Shown: positions 1 to 8,616, numbered from the stretch's first letter. The stretch: DNA of 43,433 nt from Alphaproteobacteria bacterium (GCA_024280375.1 JAJRQF010000017.1:1-43433); one strand, 5' to 3'. The notes: generated by a model from the sequence alone, not told the origin. Program-made: numbers and translations.

Positions 1-2
1 AA

Positions 3-78
3 TGGCAGGGGCAGAAGGATTTGAACCCTCGGCCTACGGTTTTGGAGACCGTCGCTCTACCAACTGAGCTATACCCCT
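3..78 (-). tRNA. trnW: tRNA-Trp (anticodon CCA)
   Basis: Read on the minus strand, the acceptor stem AGGGGTA pairs with TGCCCCT, followed by G and an encoded CCA end. The D arm (AGCTCAGTTGGTAGAGC) and T arm (GAGGGTTCAAATCC) are canonical. The anticodon loop CTCCAAA gives anticodon CCA, which is tryptophan. The 76-nt gene is complete and encodes its own CCA. In many alphaproteobacteria tRNA-Trp lies just upstream of secE-nusG; if that holds here, those genes lie left of the window, which is inference. Confidence 0.97.
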
Positions 79-93
79 AAACATTATTCCTGC

Positions 94-122
94 CTGATAA
101 TCGGTATTCGGCCCAGTTGCAA
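94..122 (-). promoter_or_regulatory. Probable sigma-70 promoter of tRNA-Trp
   Basis: On the minus strand TTGCAA (117-122) and TATCAG (94-99) are separated by 17 nt. The -10 box ends about 15 nt before the tRNA 5' end. Spacing and position fit a vegetative promoter. This is by inspection only. Confidence 0.5.
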
Positions 123-187
123 GAATGATTATCAAAAAAAGCAATTCCGGGTGCATGCGAAGGTGCAAATACCAATAAAAGCCACCC

Positions 188-216
188 TTGCATTCTTACA
201 AATCAGAAACTATCAT
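188..216 (+). promoter_or_regulatory. Candidate promoter for the FMN riboswitch/ribH transcript
   Basis: TTGCAT (188-193) and TATCAT (211-216) are separated by 17 nt. The -10 box matches TATAAT at five of six positions. A start near 223 would give a transcript that contains the whole riboswitch beginning near 251. By inspection only. Confidence 0.45.
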
Positions 217-250
217 TTCGATAGCATTGCAGATTGTCTGTAATGCATTC

Positions 251-389
251 GTTCTCAGGGCGGGGTGAAATTCCCCACCGGCGGTAATCAATTATTTGAA
301 AGCCCGCGAGCGCTTTTGGCCGATGCCAAAGGGACAGCAGATTCGGTGTGAATCCGAAGCCGACGGTTAAAGTCCGGATGGGAGAGAAC
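251..389 (+). promoter_or_regulatory. FMN riboswitch (RFN element)
   Basis: The conserved RFN segments occur in order: TTCTCAGGGCGGGGTGAAA, then CCCCACCGGCGGTAA, an AGCCCGCGAGCG block, GATTCGGTGTGAATCC, and GCCGACGGTTAAAGTCCGGA closing with GGGAGAGAA, which pairs with the first segment as P1. It precedes the lumazine synthase ATG by about 75 nt. The intervening GC-rich stretch (about 400-440) contains inverted segments and probably forms the expression platform. FMN binding is expected to reduce expression of the downstream gene. Whether control is at transcription or translation cannot be decided here. Confidence 0.96.
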
Positions 390-464
390 AATCACAGCTT
401 GCTGGCCATTGTGCCGGTCGGTTGCCGATTGGCGCCCTGATTCACGTCAATGGAAGGAAATGAC

Positions 465-959
465 ATGAATCAGAAAATTACCGACAAAAAAATCGCCTTT
501 ATCAAAGCCAGTTGGCATGAAGATATTGTCGACCAATGCCATGCCGCTTTTTCTAGAGAGATGGACAATAAAGGCTGGAACAAGGATCAGATCGTGACTT
601 TTAACGTTCCCGGTGCTTTGGAAATACCATTGCTTGCAAAAAGGCTCGCTCAATCAAAAGAATATGCATGTATTGTTGCATCGGCCTTTGTGGTTGATGG
701 TGGAATTTATCGTCACGACTTTGTTGCGGCAAGCGTTGTGGATGCAATGATGCGGGTGCAGCTGGAAACGGACATCCCGATAATATCGGCCGTGTTAACG
801 CCGCATCAATATCAGGAAACCGATGTTCACAATGGCTTCTTTGGTCTGCATTTTAAAACCAAAGGCATTGAGGCTGCGAATGCCTGCGACGATGTCGTGC
901 AGCTTTACGCCGGCATTACAAAGACTACTCTTCCGCAAGGCAAGCAAGCTACGGCGTAG
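465..959 (+). CDS. ribH2: 6,7-dimethyl-8-ribityllumazine synthase, RibH2 type
   Basis: This 164-residue protein belongs to the lumazine synthase family. The enzyme condenses 5-amino-6-ribitylaminouracil with 3,4-dihydroxy-2-butanone 4-phosphate in the penultimate step of riboflavin synthesis. The start at 465 is preferred over an in-frame ATG at 450 because GGAAGGA (452-458) is well spaced before it. Visible family features are the N-terminal strand with KASWHEDIVD, VPGALEIPLLAKRLA, and VVDGGIYRHDFVA carrying the catalytic His (about residue 84). A Trp at residue 17 and the sequence style match the RibH2 proteins of Brucella and rhizobia rather than the usual RibH1. In those organisms the second copy is the riboswitch-controlled one, as here. 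The gene stands alone downstream of the FMN riboswitch. The RibH2 subtype is assigned from memory of the family and is slightly less certain than the enzyme family. Confidence 0.93.
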   Translation: MNQKITDKKIAFIKASWHEDIVDQCHAAFSREMDNKGWNKDQIVTFNVPGALEIPLLAKRLAQSKEYACIVASAFVVDGGIYRHDFVAASVVDAMMRVQLETDIPIISAVLTPHQYQETDVHNGFFGLHFKTKGIEAANACDDVVQLYAGITKTTLPQGKQATA

Positions 960-960
960 G

Positions 961-984
961 CGCTTCCATGTTTACAGGAAAGCG
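961..984. terminator. Possible bidirectional terminator hairpin between convergent genes
   Basis: CGCTTCC (961-967) pairs with GGAAAGCG (977-984) with one bulged base. It lies exactly between the ribH2 stop (957-959) and the nucleoside hydrolase stop (985-987). There is no clear T tract on either side, so strength is uncertain. Confidence 0.35.
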
Positions 985-1929
985 TTACCCATACAACGCA
1001 AGACGTTCGGTCAAAAGCGCGAAGAAACGCTCCGCATCCACATCATGCGCCCACATGGCGTTTTTGGGCTTTCCGGTAACGTGCCAATAGTCGACCGCCG
1101 TATGGCCCATCGTCAACTCGCTCTTTGTGTCGACTTCCACATTGCAGGATTTGAGCTCAAACATCGTGGGCTCCAGCAACCAGGCGATTGTGCAGGGGTC
1201 GTGTAGCGGTCCGCCCAATGAGCCATATTTTTCGCTGTCATGAATACCGAAAAAATCAAGCATATTGGCCGATACTTCGGATACCTGATTGCCTAGCCCC
1301 CGAATTTTGGCAATTCTCGCCGGTGTGGTCATCACCTTATGGGTAACATCCAGACCGAAAATCACGATTGGGCGACCACAGCGCATGACAACATCTGCCG
1401 CATGCGGGTCGACATAAATGTTGAATTCAGCCGAAGGGGTGACATTGCCCCCTTCCCGCATTGCGCCACCCATCAGGACGATCTGTTTGATTTTTGGCGC
1501 GATATCTGGCGCGAGATTGAGCGCCATAGCAATATTGGTCAGCGGCCCGGTTGGCACCAGCGTGATCTCATCATCATCGGCAGCGCGCAAGGCCTCAATC
1601 AGAAAATCAACACCGTGTTGGACTTGCAGCTTAATTTCCGGTTCAAACACATCGAGGCCGTTTATCCCGGTCTCGCCATGCACATATTCAGCTGTCACCA
1701 GTTTGCGCACCATCGGTCCTTCACACCCCGCATAGAGCGGAATATCGCTGCGCCCGGCAATCTCAACCAACATCGCGAGATTTCGCGCCGTTTTGGCCAA
1801 GTGAACATTGCCGCCAACGGCGATAATTCCTCTTATATCCAGCTCAGGCGCGTTAAGTGCCAAAAACAACATCAGGGCATCATCCTGCCCCGGATCACAA
1901 TCAATTATCGTTGGTAGCGGTGTGCCCAT
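985..1929 (-). CDS. Nucleoside hydrolase (IunH/RihA family)
   Basis: This 314-residue protein has the N-terminal signature IIDCDPGQDDALML (residues 8-21), whose Asp cluster (D10, D12, D16, D17) binds Ca2+ and ribose in inosine/uridine nucleoside hydrolases. Further family segments are VGGNVHLAKTARNL, LVPTGPLTNIAMAL, IVLMGGAM and AEFNIYVDPHAADVV, and a late ALLDP-like region reads LHDPCTIAWLL. The expected reaction is hydrolysis of a nucleoside N-glycosidic bond to ribose and base, in the cytoplasm, for salvage. Purine or pyrimidine preference cannot be told from sequence. Length is normal for the family (about 310). It is convergent with ribH2; upstream lies the Wzz gene, 91 bp away on the same strand and functionally unrelated. 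Confidence 0.93.
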   Translation of the reverse strand: MGTPLPTIIDCDPGQDDALMLFLALNAPELDIRGIIAVGGNVHLAKTARNLAMLVEIAGRSDIPLYAGCEGPMVRKLVTAEYVHGETGINGLDVFEPEIKLQVQHGVDFLIEALRAADDDEITLVPTGPLTNIAMALNLAPDIAPKIKQIVLMGGAMREGGNVTPSAEFNIYVDPHAADVVMRCGRPIVIFGLDVTHKVMTTPARIAKIRGLGNQVSEVSANMLDFFGIHDSEKYGSLGGPLHDPCTIAWLLEPTMFELKSCNVEVDTKSELTMGHTAVDYWHVTGKPKNAMWAHDVDAERFFALLTERLALYG

Positions 1930-2020
1930 AGTTTTGCCTCTAAGTGATCAATTTATGTCCGGTATAACAGCGGGCAAAAAATCATCAACCACTTCAACAA
2001 AAATTACAATATCGGGGCGA

Positions 2021-4315
2021 TTAATAGCGCGGTTTGTAAACAGGCTGCGCTGGTTGCGGTCTGGAATATCCCGGATCATAAGGCGCACCGGAATATTGCG
2101 CGTCTTGCTGATAAAGTCCCGATTGGGCTGGATTGTAATTGCCGTGCAAGGGTCTTCGATTGCGCAAAACACCAAGTGAAAATGGCTGGCGACCGGCAAA
2201 CATAGAGTTGAACAGGGCGAACATCAATCCGACCAGTCCTCCAATAATCAGACCAATGCCGGCAATGACCTTTCGGTTGGGACTGTCCTTTTGCAAGGGC
2301 GGTGTTGCCTTGGTGATAACGCGTGCATTTGTGGTCGTCAGACCTTCCTGCTCGCTGGTTTCGCGCGAACGCAGCAGATAATCCTCATACACCCGTTTAT
2401 GGGCGGCAAGCTCGCGTTCCAGTTCACGCAGCGTGATGAGCGAATTGCCCGTACCCACAGCGGCAGCCTTTACGGCGTTTAATTGTTCACCGAGCCCTTT
2501 TTGACGTTTTTGTGCGCGCTCATAATCCTGCTTTGATCCGGCTATAGAACGCTCGATTTCCTTCGATATTTGAGCCCGGGCGCTTTCCAGTTCAGCACTT
2601 GCCGCAATACGCTCTGGATGTTTGGGGCCAAGTTTGGCAGAAATCCGGTCAGCCGTTGATTTCAAACCCGCATAGCGCACACGAAGTTGAGAAAGCGTGC
2701 CTGTGTTCAAGCTAGCTGGTAAAGCGCCGGAAACAACGCCAGCCAAATCAATTGAGCGCAACTGTTCCATTCTGGTTCGTGCATTTACGGTTTCAATGCG
2801 CGCTATCGCCATTTGCTCATTTATTCGAGACAGTTGCACTTCACTGATTAACTTGCCATCGCTGGTAACCAGCCCGTTTTCAGATTTGAAATTAGCGACC
2901 TTGCGCTCTGCCGTTTGCACCCGGTTGCGCAAGGTTTCCAACTTAACTGAAAGGTCTTCACTGGCATCGCGAGCGATTTTAGAACGCGCGCCGGACTCGC
3001 CACTGACATAGGCCCTGGCAATTGCATTGGCGATGCGCGCTGATTTATTAGCGCTTTCGGTCGTCATGCCAATAGAAACAATGAAAGTGCGGCTCCCGCG
3101 AGTAATCGTCAGCTTGTCTTGAAGATTATCCAAAACGATCTGCCGGTCTCGGCCCGGACTACCGGAATAACGGCCAGAGCCAAATATATTGAAAAATCCG
3201 GAACCACTCGCTCCTTTTTCGGAAAACTCGGTATCATTAAACAGGCTTTCGCGATCGATAACCACGTTCAACACGCTGGTGGATTCAATTATTCTTAGCT
3301 GGCTTTCCAGATAGGCAATCATCGCCTCGCCACCATATCCGGTGGTCGACAACTGCTTGTCAATCAAGGTAATCCCTTGCGGGTCGATCAGCAATTCGGC
3401 CCAGGCCTGATATTTATCTGGCAGCGTCTTTGAATAAATGCCCGCCAATACCGCGCCAATTAATGCCGATGCGCCGATGACCTTCCAAGAGCCAAGAATG
3501 GATGCAAAAACCTTATCCAGATCCAATCCTCCGCCAAAAGCAACCGGAGCAGATGGTCGATTTTGCCCATACAATCCACCGCCCTGCGATGTCATTCCAG
3601 ATGAATGAGGTGCTGCATGATGGTTGGCTGCATAGGGAGAGTTGGCCGTGTATGGCGAATTGTTTTGCACCACGGGATCGCTGTAATTCTCCGTTGGCAA
3701 CTCATGGGGAGCACGATAGAATTGCCCATATGGCACATTGTTTTGGGGTTCGCTCGAATAGGCGTTTTGCGGCGGCGATGGCGGCACGGGCTGATATTGC
3801 GTTCGGTTAGCGGTTTGTTGCCATTGCTGGAAACTCTCAAACTGTGCCTTTTCTTCATGCAGTTTTGCCTGCTGTCTTCGGGCAATATCCGCATGGGGAA
3901 CATTTACACCGCCAGCAATGGGGCGGGAGACTTCCTGTTCATGAAATTTTGAATGCCGAACTCTCTCAATTTCCTGCGCAAGTTTGTTTGCTTTATCCTC
4001 AAAGCGTTGCGATGCGAGGCGCTCCACTTCCATACGTGCTAATTGTTCTGAGCGCTGAAATTCGGCTTTTTTTGCCCCGAGTTCCGCCCGGTCTACTTCT
4101 TTTTGCGCGGCCTCGTTTTTCTCTCGCTTTTGGGTATAATCATCAATTTGACTGAGAAGGGATTTATTTGAATAATCTGCACCCGCATGGGCATCTTTTT
4201 CATCGCGATGGGGCGTAAAAGGCACAATCACATCAAGCAACGAACCTGACATGGCTTTGGCGTTTCGGTTTTCATCACCGTCTCCAACCAGCTTTTTTGC
4301 AAAATAATCAAACAT
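2021..4315 (-). CDS. Wzz/GumC-type polysaccharide co-polymerase without kinase domain, with long N-terminal extension
   Basis: The 764-residue protein has a Wzz-type core. TM1 lies near 275-294, followed by the periplasmic segment LPDKYQAWAELLIDPQG and a long coiled-coil region (about 440-660). TM2 is near 683-703, just after a P-rich approach (ATPPLQKDSPNRK). Such proteins set chain length in Wzx/Wzy polysaccharide export at the inner membrane. Two features are unusual. About 270 residues precede TM1: a charged coiled coil (about 50-170), then an Asn/Pro/Tyr-rich low-complexity stretch (170-255). No Walker A/B autokinase domain follows TM2; instead there is a 60-residue tail with seven tyrosines (709-764). 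It is the first gene of the polysaccharide locus and lies 161 bp downstream of the GH10 gene on the same strand. The family call is confident; the role of the extensions is unknown. Confidence 0.88.
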   Translation of the reverse strand: MFDYFAKKLVGDGDENRNAKAMSGSLLDVIVPFTPHRDEKDAHAGADYSNKSLLSQIDDYTQKREKNEAAQKEVDRAELGAKKAEFQRSEQLARMEVERLASQRFEDKANKLAQEIERVRHSKFHEQEVSRPIAGGVNVPHADIARRQQAKLHEEKAQFESFQQWQQTANRTQYQPVPPSPPQNAYSSEPQNNVPYGQFYRAPHELPTENYSDPVVQNNSPYTANSPYAANHHAAPHSSGMTSQGGGLYGQNRPSAPVAFGGGLDLDKVFASILGSWKVIGASALIGAVLAGIYSKTLPDKYQAWAELLIDPQGITLIDKQLSTTGYGGEAMIAYLESQLRIIESTSVLNVVIDRESLFNDTEFSEKGASGSGFFNIFGSGRYSGSPGRDRQIVLDNLQDKLTITRGSRTFIVSIGMTTESANKSARIANAIARAYVSGESGARSKIARDASEDLSVKLETLRNRVQTAERKVANFKSENGLVTSDGKLISEVQLSRINEQMAIARIETVNARTRMEQLRSIDLAGVVSGALPASLNTGTLSQLRVRYAGLKSTADRISAKLGPKHPERIAASAELESARAQISKEIERSIAGSKQDYERAQKRQKGLGEQLNAVKAAAVGTGNSLITLRELERELAAHKRVYEDYLLRSRETSEQEGLTTTNARVITKATPPLQKDSPNRKVIAGIGLIIGGLVGLMFALFNSMFAGRQPFSLGVLRNRRPLHGNYNPAQSGLYQQDAQYSGAPYDPGYSRPQPAQPVYKPRY

Positions 4316-4476
4316 TTAAGAATGTTTTCTCCACCACAATTACACCGCTGAAGAATCCTTCACCGGTAGCCCCCCTATTTATTAATTGTCATGGATAACA
4401 AACCTTTAATTTGCCTCAAGAAATCCAATTGTTTTTATGACCATATTGGCCTCAAAAGGCCGGATAAGCGAAAAAC

Positions 4477-5571
4477 CTAACCAAGGTTTCGGTATTTCTC
4501 TATTGTATGAAAGAGAGGTTTTGGTTGGTAATTCCGGTCCAATGGAAGGGGCCGGTTTGGGGCACCATCTTTGCGCTTGAACACATCGGTAATCCAAGAA
4601 TATTTGTCGGTAATTCCCCAGCAGGTTATTGATTCAACATCGCCTGCCGAATAAAGTGCGGCTAGAAATTCTGATGCGGTGCGCGCAACCGCAAGATCTC
4701 GCCTTTTCGGGTCTCTAGCCAAGCGCCAGTCAATTACATCAAGCTCGGTCACCAGAAGTTTCACGCCAAGGCTGGTGAGCTTTTTAACAAACAGCGCCAG
4801 TCCGTCGGCATCAGTTTCACGCTCGGCATATAGATGCGCCTGCAACCCGACCCCGTGAACAGGAATATTCTGGTCTTGCAGGTTTCGAACAATTGCCAAT
4901 ATGGCATCGCGTCTTGCGTCAAACCTTCGGCCAAAATTTGCCAGATCATAATCGTTGATGACCAGTTGTGCATTTGGGTCGGTTCTTGCTGCTGCCTTAA
5001 AGGCAATTTCCACATGCTTGCGCCCCAACAGGTCGAGCCAGATACCTTTACGCCAATTGCCCTGCGACAACGGATCATGCGCCACCACCTCGTTGACCAC
5101 GTCCCATGAGGGAATTACGCCGCGATACCTGTCCACCACCTGCTCAATATGCTCCACCAGCAGTTTTTCGGCCTGTTTGGCACTGCTGATTGCTTCCACC
5201 CATTTTGGGTTATAGGCATACCAGAGCAAAGCATGCCCGCGCACAGATTTGCCGTGAAGTTTGGCAAATTCTATGATCTCATCGGCACCATTAAAATCAA
5301 ACTCGTGCCGGTTATGGCGAAGTGAAGCCCATTTGAGCGCATTCATCGGCACCAGAATATCTGCGTATTTAGTCAGCGCCTTTCGATATTCTGGATCATT
5401 TCGAAATGGCTCCAATTCGACCGCGATACCGAAGGGCGTTTTCGTTACGGCCGAATTGGCTATACTGATTGGTAAGCCGCCAGCCAGCAAAGCGCCCGCC
5501 CCTCCCAGCGCCGTGCCAACTGAATTGACAAAAGAACGGCGTGTTAATCTTCCTGTGATATGAGTGCTCAT
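4477..5571 (-). CDS. GH10 family endo-beta-glycanase (xylanase-like), Tat-exported
   Basis: This 364-residue protein is a complete glycoside hydrolase family 10 domain. The N-terminus has a twin-arginine signal (RLTRRSFVN, residues 8-16) followed by a hydrophobic Ala/Gly-rich stretch. Catalytic residues are visible: the acid/base Glu161 in WDVVNEVV and the nucleophile Glu276 in LLVTELDV. RGHALLWYAYNPKW (111-124) and VGLQAHLYAE (241-250) are further GH10 signatures. GH10 enzymes are retaining endo-beta-1,4-xylanases. The position inside a polysaccharide locus, divergent from the flippase gene by 53 bp, suggests that it trims or releases the polysaccharide made here rather than digesting plant xylan. 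That substrate assignment is inference. There is no carbohydrate-binding module. Confidence 0.93.
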   Translation of the reverse strand: MSTHITGRLTRRSFVNSVGTALGGAGALLAGGLPISIANSAVTKTPFGIAVELEPFRNDPEYRKALTKYADILVPMNALKWASLRHNRHEFDFNGADEIIEFAKLHGKSVRGHALLWYAYNPKWVEAISSAKQAEKLLVEHIEQVVDRYRGVIPSWDVVNEVVAHDPLSQGNWRKGIWLDLLGRKHVEIAFKAAARTDPNAQLVINDYDLANFGRRFDARRDAILAIVRNLQDQNIPVHGVGLQAHLYAERETDADGLALFVKKLTSLGVKLLVTELDVIDWRLARDPKRRDLAVARTASEFLAALYSAGDVESITCWGITDKYSWITDVFKRKDGAPNRPLPLDRNYQPKPLFHTIEKYRNLG

Positions 5572-5624
5572 TCAACTGCAACCTTTTTGTCAGATACCAA
5601 AGCGCTATCAGGTTTAATTACAAT

Positions 5625-6911
5625 ATGGCATTCGTTCAGGGCACATTTGAGAAAATCGGAGAAAAGATCGGCGGCAATAAAATCCGCGGCTTTATTTCTC
5701 TGCTTTCCGGTTCGCTTGGCCGGATGGTCATTTCTGTTGCCTATTTTGTCGCCATTGCCAACGCCCTTAGCCTGGAAGAATTTGGCCTGTTTGCCACCGC
5801 TTCCGCCACCGGCGTGGTGCTTTCCCGACTGGCTGGATTTGGCTTTATTTCGCCGCTTTATCGCACGGCAACCGTCCGCCCTCGCTTGATCGGGGCTTAT
5901 ACACTGGGCTATTTCGTGGCCTTTCTGGCCTCCCTGCCAATGGTGCTTGGTGTCGCGATGGTGTTCTATTGGCTGGTTTTTTCCTCCGGCATGGGGCTTG
6001 CGGCCTTTTTGCTGGTCATGGCTGCTGAAATTATCTTCTGGCGCTCGAGCGAAGCTGTTATCATTGTCAATAACGGGCTTTCGCGCTTTGCAACCGGCGC
6101 TTTCCTGACCATTGCGGGCACCGCCCTGCGTGCTGTATTCGCCGTATATTTTCTCTATGCCGGTGACGGCACGCTCGATAGCTGGGCTACATTGTATCTC
6201 ATCGCCAATGCGATCAGCTTTGTATTTTCGGCGCTTTTCTTTTACCCGAAAATCCGACTTCGCTGGAAACCACGGGCCTATATTGGCCGGATGCGCGATG
6301 CATTTTCTGTCTCCGCAGCCGAGGTGTTGTTTTACCTGCAAATGGAACTCGATAAGATTCTGGTTCTGGCTATCGGTGGCGAAGCAACTGCTGGCCTCTA
6401 TGCGATAATTATGCGGCTGGTTGATTTGACCGCCATGCCGGTGCGGGCTTTCAATACGCTTCTTGTACAAACCATGATGAAAAACCGGGGTGCCACCGGC
6501 GATAAAAAATCCAGAATTCTGACCGAATTTGGCATTGCAACAGTCTCTATTACAGGTCTCGTTGCTTTGGTGATTTTGCTCAATTTCGCACCCGGTGTTC
6601 TGGGTAATAATATTACTCAGGCATCGGGATTCCTCTATCTGGTTTTGCTGGTGCCAGCGTTTCGCAATCTCATTGAATATCATGCAGAGCTCCTTTACGC
6701 TCGCGAGCAAACCACCGCACGCGCGGTCGTTCTGGCACTTGTCGGTGGGCTGAAAGCTCTGTTGCTGATCTTGCTGTTAGGCACCCTAAAAGACTTTGCA
6801 GACCGGGCTTTGTGGTTAAATGCAGTTTTCATCGCCCTTTACCTCTTGTCTGCCATTGCCACCTATGGGATTGCGATGAAAATCAAATCCAAAGCGGCAA
6901 AACCGGTCTGA
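5625..6911 (+). CDS. Polysaccharide flippase, Wzx/MurJ-like MATE superfamily
   Basis: The 428-residue protein consists almost entirely of hydrophobic helices, about 12 by eye, beginning at residues 21-40 after a short amphipathic N-terminus. The segment ALSLEEFGLFATASA is characteristic of oligosaccharide flippases (polysaccharide_synt family), as is the mid-protein FSVSAAEVLFYLQMELDKILVLAI region. Such proteins move undecaprenyl-linked repeat units across the inner membrane. The gene is divergent from the GH10 gene and convergent with the DUF6492 gene (14 bp between stops). A long open frame on the opposite strand is a coding shadow. The start at 5625 has only a weak AGG upstream. Confidence 0.88.
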   Translation: MAFVQGTFEKIGEKIGGNKIRGFISLLSGSLGRMVISVAYFVAIANALSLEEFGLFATASATGVVLSRLAGFGFISPLYRTATVRPRLIGAYTLGYFVAFLASLPMVLGVAMVFYWLVFSSGMGLAAFLLVMAAEIIFWRSSEAVIIVNNGLSRFATGAFLTIAGTALRAVFAVYFLYAGDGTLDSWATLYLIANAISFVFSALFFYPKIRLRWKPRAYIGRMRDAFSVSAAEVLFYLQMELDKILVLAIGGEATAGLYAIIMRLVDLTAMPVRAFNTLLVQTMMKNRGATGDKKSRILTEFGIATVSITGLVALVILLNFAPGVLGNNITQASGFLYLVLLVPAFRNLIEYHAELLYAREQTTARAVVLALVGGLKALLLILLLGTLKDFADRALWLNAVFIALYLLSAIATYGIAMKIKSKAAKPV

Positions 6912-6925
6912 CATTGCCAATAGAT

Positions 6926-7801
6926 TTACATCAGTTTGCGCAGCAATTCCGTATCGGTGTTGGTAAATGACTGAATACCAATCGCATATTGTTCTGCATC
7001 CATTTGATCAACAAACTTGCGCAGAGAGTTTTGATTGAGCGCCTCACCATCCCAATAGGTTAGGCACAGACCTTTATCCGCATGCCAATGGCCGGATTTT
7101 TCTTTCAGATAATCATCCACATAGCAGCCATAAATCAGACATTCGGAAAATGTTCTATTGCGCCCCAGGGCAGGAACCCAATCTCGACCGGTAGTGTTTT
7201 CAATATGGGCGCACATCTGCAAAACAGTCTCGCGACGCCAGCTCACCAGATTGTTGATATAGTCATGATGAGGCAATTCCGGCACCGGCAGGCCCAGCAA
7301 TTGAGCGCTGGTTTTCAGCCATTTGATATGTTCGCCCTGCGCTTGCGATATGCCATCGGGCACCCGGTACAACCGCAAATCCTGCCCTCGCCACAGCGTA
7401 TTACCATCGAAGGGGCGGACAAAGAACATATCACTATCACAATATAGCAACCCATCATGCGGGATGTGAGCTGCAATCGCGATGCGGCGCAATTGTTGCA
7501 CATGCCAACCGCGCATTGGCAAGGTTTTTGTTGAAAGCCAGACCTTTTTAGCCGTTGACGAAAATCCGCCCCGCACTACCTTCAACCAGTCGGGTAAAAT
7601 ATCCTGCTCACTAATAATATGACGATGGGCGCTTTTCAGATTGGAAAACAGCTTATAATCCTCATCATCAACCAAAATGTAATGGTCGCTGATATTGCTC
7701 ACATGGGCATCAATACTATCGGCCAGCAGGCGGCAACGATCATAGTCAGCAGCATAGCTTGGGGTAATGATAGCGGTGGTGTTCTGCCGCGCCATAATCA
7801 T
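6926..7801 (-). CDS. DUF6492 family glycosyltransferase
   Basis: The protein is 291 residues from the start at 7801. That ATG overlaps the TGA of the upstream wecG-like gene as ATGA, implying translational coupling; another ATG lies at 7795. A longer reading would extend 36 codons into wecG and is not needed. The N-terminus TTAIITPSYAADYDRCRLL matches the DUF6492 proteins of rhizobia, which resemble GT-A glycosyltransferases. YCDSDMFFVRPF (about 120-131) supplies a DxD-like nucleotide-sugar/metal site. A sugar transferase acting on a lipid-linked intermediate at the cytoplasmic face of the inner membrane is the likely role; donor and acceptor are unknown. Confidence 0.82.
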   Translation of the reverse strand: MIMARQNTTAIITPSYAADYDRCRLLADSIDAHVSNISDHYILVDDEDYKLFSNLKSAHRHIISEQDILPDWLKVVRGGFSSTAKKVWLSTKTLPMRGWHVQQLRRIAIAAHIPHDGLLYCDSDMFFVRPFDGNTLWRGQDLRLYRVPDGISQAQGEHIKWLKTSAQLLGLPVPELPHHDYINNLVSWRRETVLQMCAHIENTTGRDWVPALGRNRTFSECLIYGCYVDDYLKEKSGHWHADKGLCLTYWDGEALNQNSLRKFVDQMDAEQYAIGIQSFTNTDTELLRKLM

Positions 7802-8616
7802 CCATTCCTGCTGAATTTTTGCATCAGCGAACGGAGAATAAAAAGAGGATTTCCAATCAGGTATCGCTTCCACATACGGCGCGGTTCCTGCCACAGCCGG
7901 TAGGCCCATTCCAACCTGAATTTCCGTATAAATTCCGGTGCGCGCGGCACACTATCGGCAGCAAAGTCAAAAAAGGCTCCTACACCGATTGCGATGGTGC
8001 AATTGTCTTTCGAGCAATGTTCCGCAATCCATCGCTCCTGTGCAGGATTACCCAGAGCCACTAGCAAGATGTCCGGTTGGGTTTCTGCCAAATGTTTTAA
8101 CATCTTTTTCTCAGCCGACCGTGATAAAAACCCGTGGCCAGCCACTTTGAATTGATGGGCTGGAAAACGCGCCTGCAAATTTTCTACCGCAAATTCGGCA
8201 ACACCGGGTTCTGAACCAAATAGAGCAATTTTTGCACCCTGCGTCAGATGGGCAAAGAGAGCTGGAATAAAATCTGTTCCGTTGAGATTTTCAGGGAATT
8301 TTTCACCGTAATTGATAATCGAACCAATATCGACGCCAACGCCATCGGCCAGAACATCGAATTTTTCGAGATCATTTTTATAAGCCCGGTCGCGCTGGGC
8401 GATATTTGCGCCATGAGCGTTCAAGAAAGCCAGTTTTACATGGTGTTTTTGTTCTATTGCAAAGGATAGGTGGTCCAGGGCATCAGTTTTGGAAAATACG
8501 CATACTTTTATGCCGAGTATGCTGCGTGCCTCATGATTTGCGCGCGCAGGCAACACATTGGTTGTTCCAAATGGGGTTAAAACCCCTGTTTTTGTTTCCA
8601 ACATATTATCGATCAC
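7798..8616 (-). CDS. WecG/TagA/CpsF family glycosyltransferase (GT26)
   Basis: The 272-residue protein shows the family core: LAFLNAHGANIAQRD (62-76), VLADGVGVDIGSII (88-101), KIALFGSEPGVAEFA (129-143), and LLVALGNPAQERWI (184-197) followed by GVGAFFDFAAD. WecG (ManNAcA transferase) and TagA (ManNAc transferase) add a sugar to an undecaprenyl-pyrophosphoryl sugar, and rhizobial relatives act in exopolysaccharide assembly. The C-terminal basic/aromatic helix (about 225-270) is the membrane-docking part of the family. The gene overlaps the next one by 4 bp. The exact sugar is not predictable, so I give no symbol. Confidence 0.9.
   Translation of the reverse strand: MIDNMLETKTGVLTPFGTTNVLPARANHEARSILGIKVCVFSKTDALDHLSFAIEQKHHVKLAFLNAHGANIAQRDRAYKNDLEKFDVLADGVGVDIGSIINYGEKFPENLNGTDFIPALFAHLTQGAKIALFGSEPGVAEFAVENLQARFPAHQFKVAGHGFLSRSAEKKMLKHLAETQPDILLVALGNPAQERWIAEHCSKDNCTIAIGVGAFFDFAADSVPRAPEFIRKFRLEWAYRLWQEPRRMWKRYLIGNPLFILRSLMQKFSRNG

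Noticed and set aside
149-1929. Genomic island next to tRNA-Trp
   Set aside because: No integrase, direct repeat of the tRNA 3' end or composition shift was seen; the adjacent genes are ordinary metabolic genes.
1948-2199. An 83-codon minus-strand frame overlapping the end of the Wzz gene, considered as a frameshifted continuation
   Set aside because: It shows no kinase or Wzz motif, and the Wzz frame itself continues plausibly through TM2 into a Pro/Tyr-rich tail and a normal stop.
5568-6710. A 380-codon open frame on the minus strand opposite the flippase gene
   Set aside because: It is an antisense shadow: composition is rich in His, Gln and Cys without domains, while the plus strand encodes a convincing polytopic flippase.
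7802-7909. A longer N-terminus for the DUF6492 protein
   Set aside because: The extra 36 codons lie inside the wecG-like gene, and the family N-terminus begins right after the ATGA overlap at 7801.
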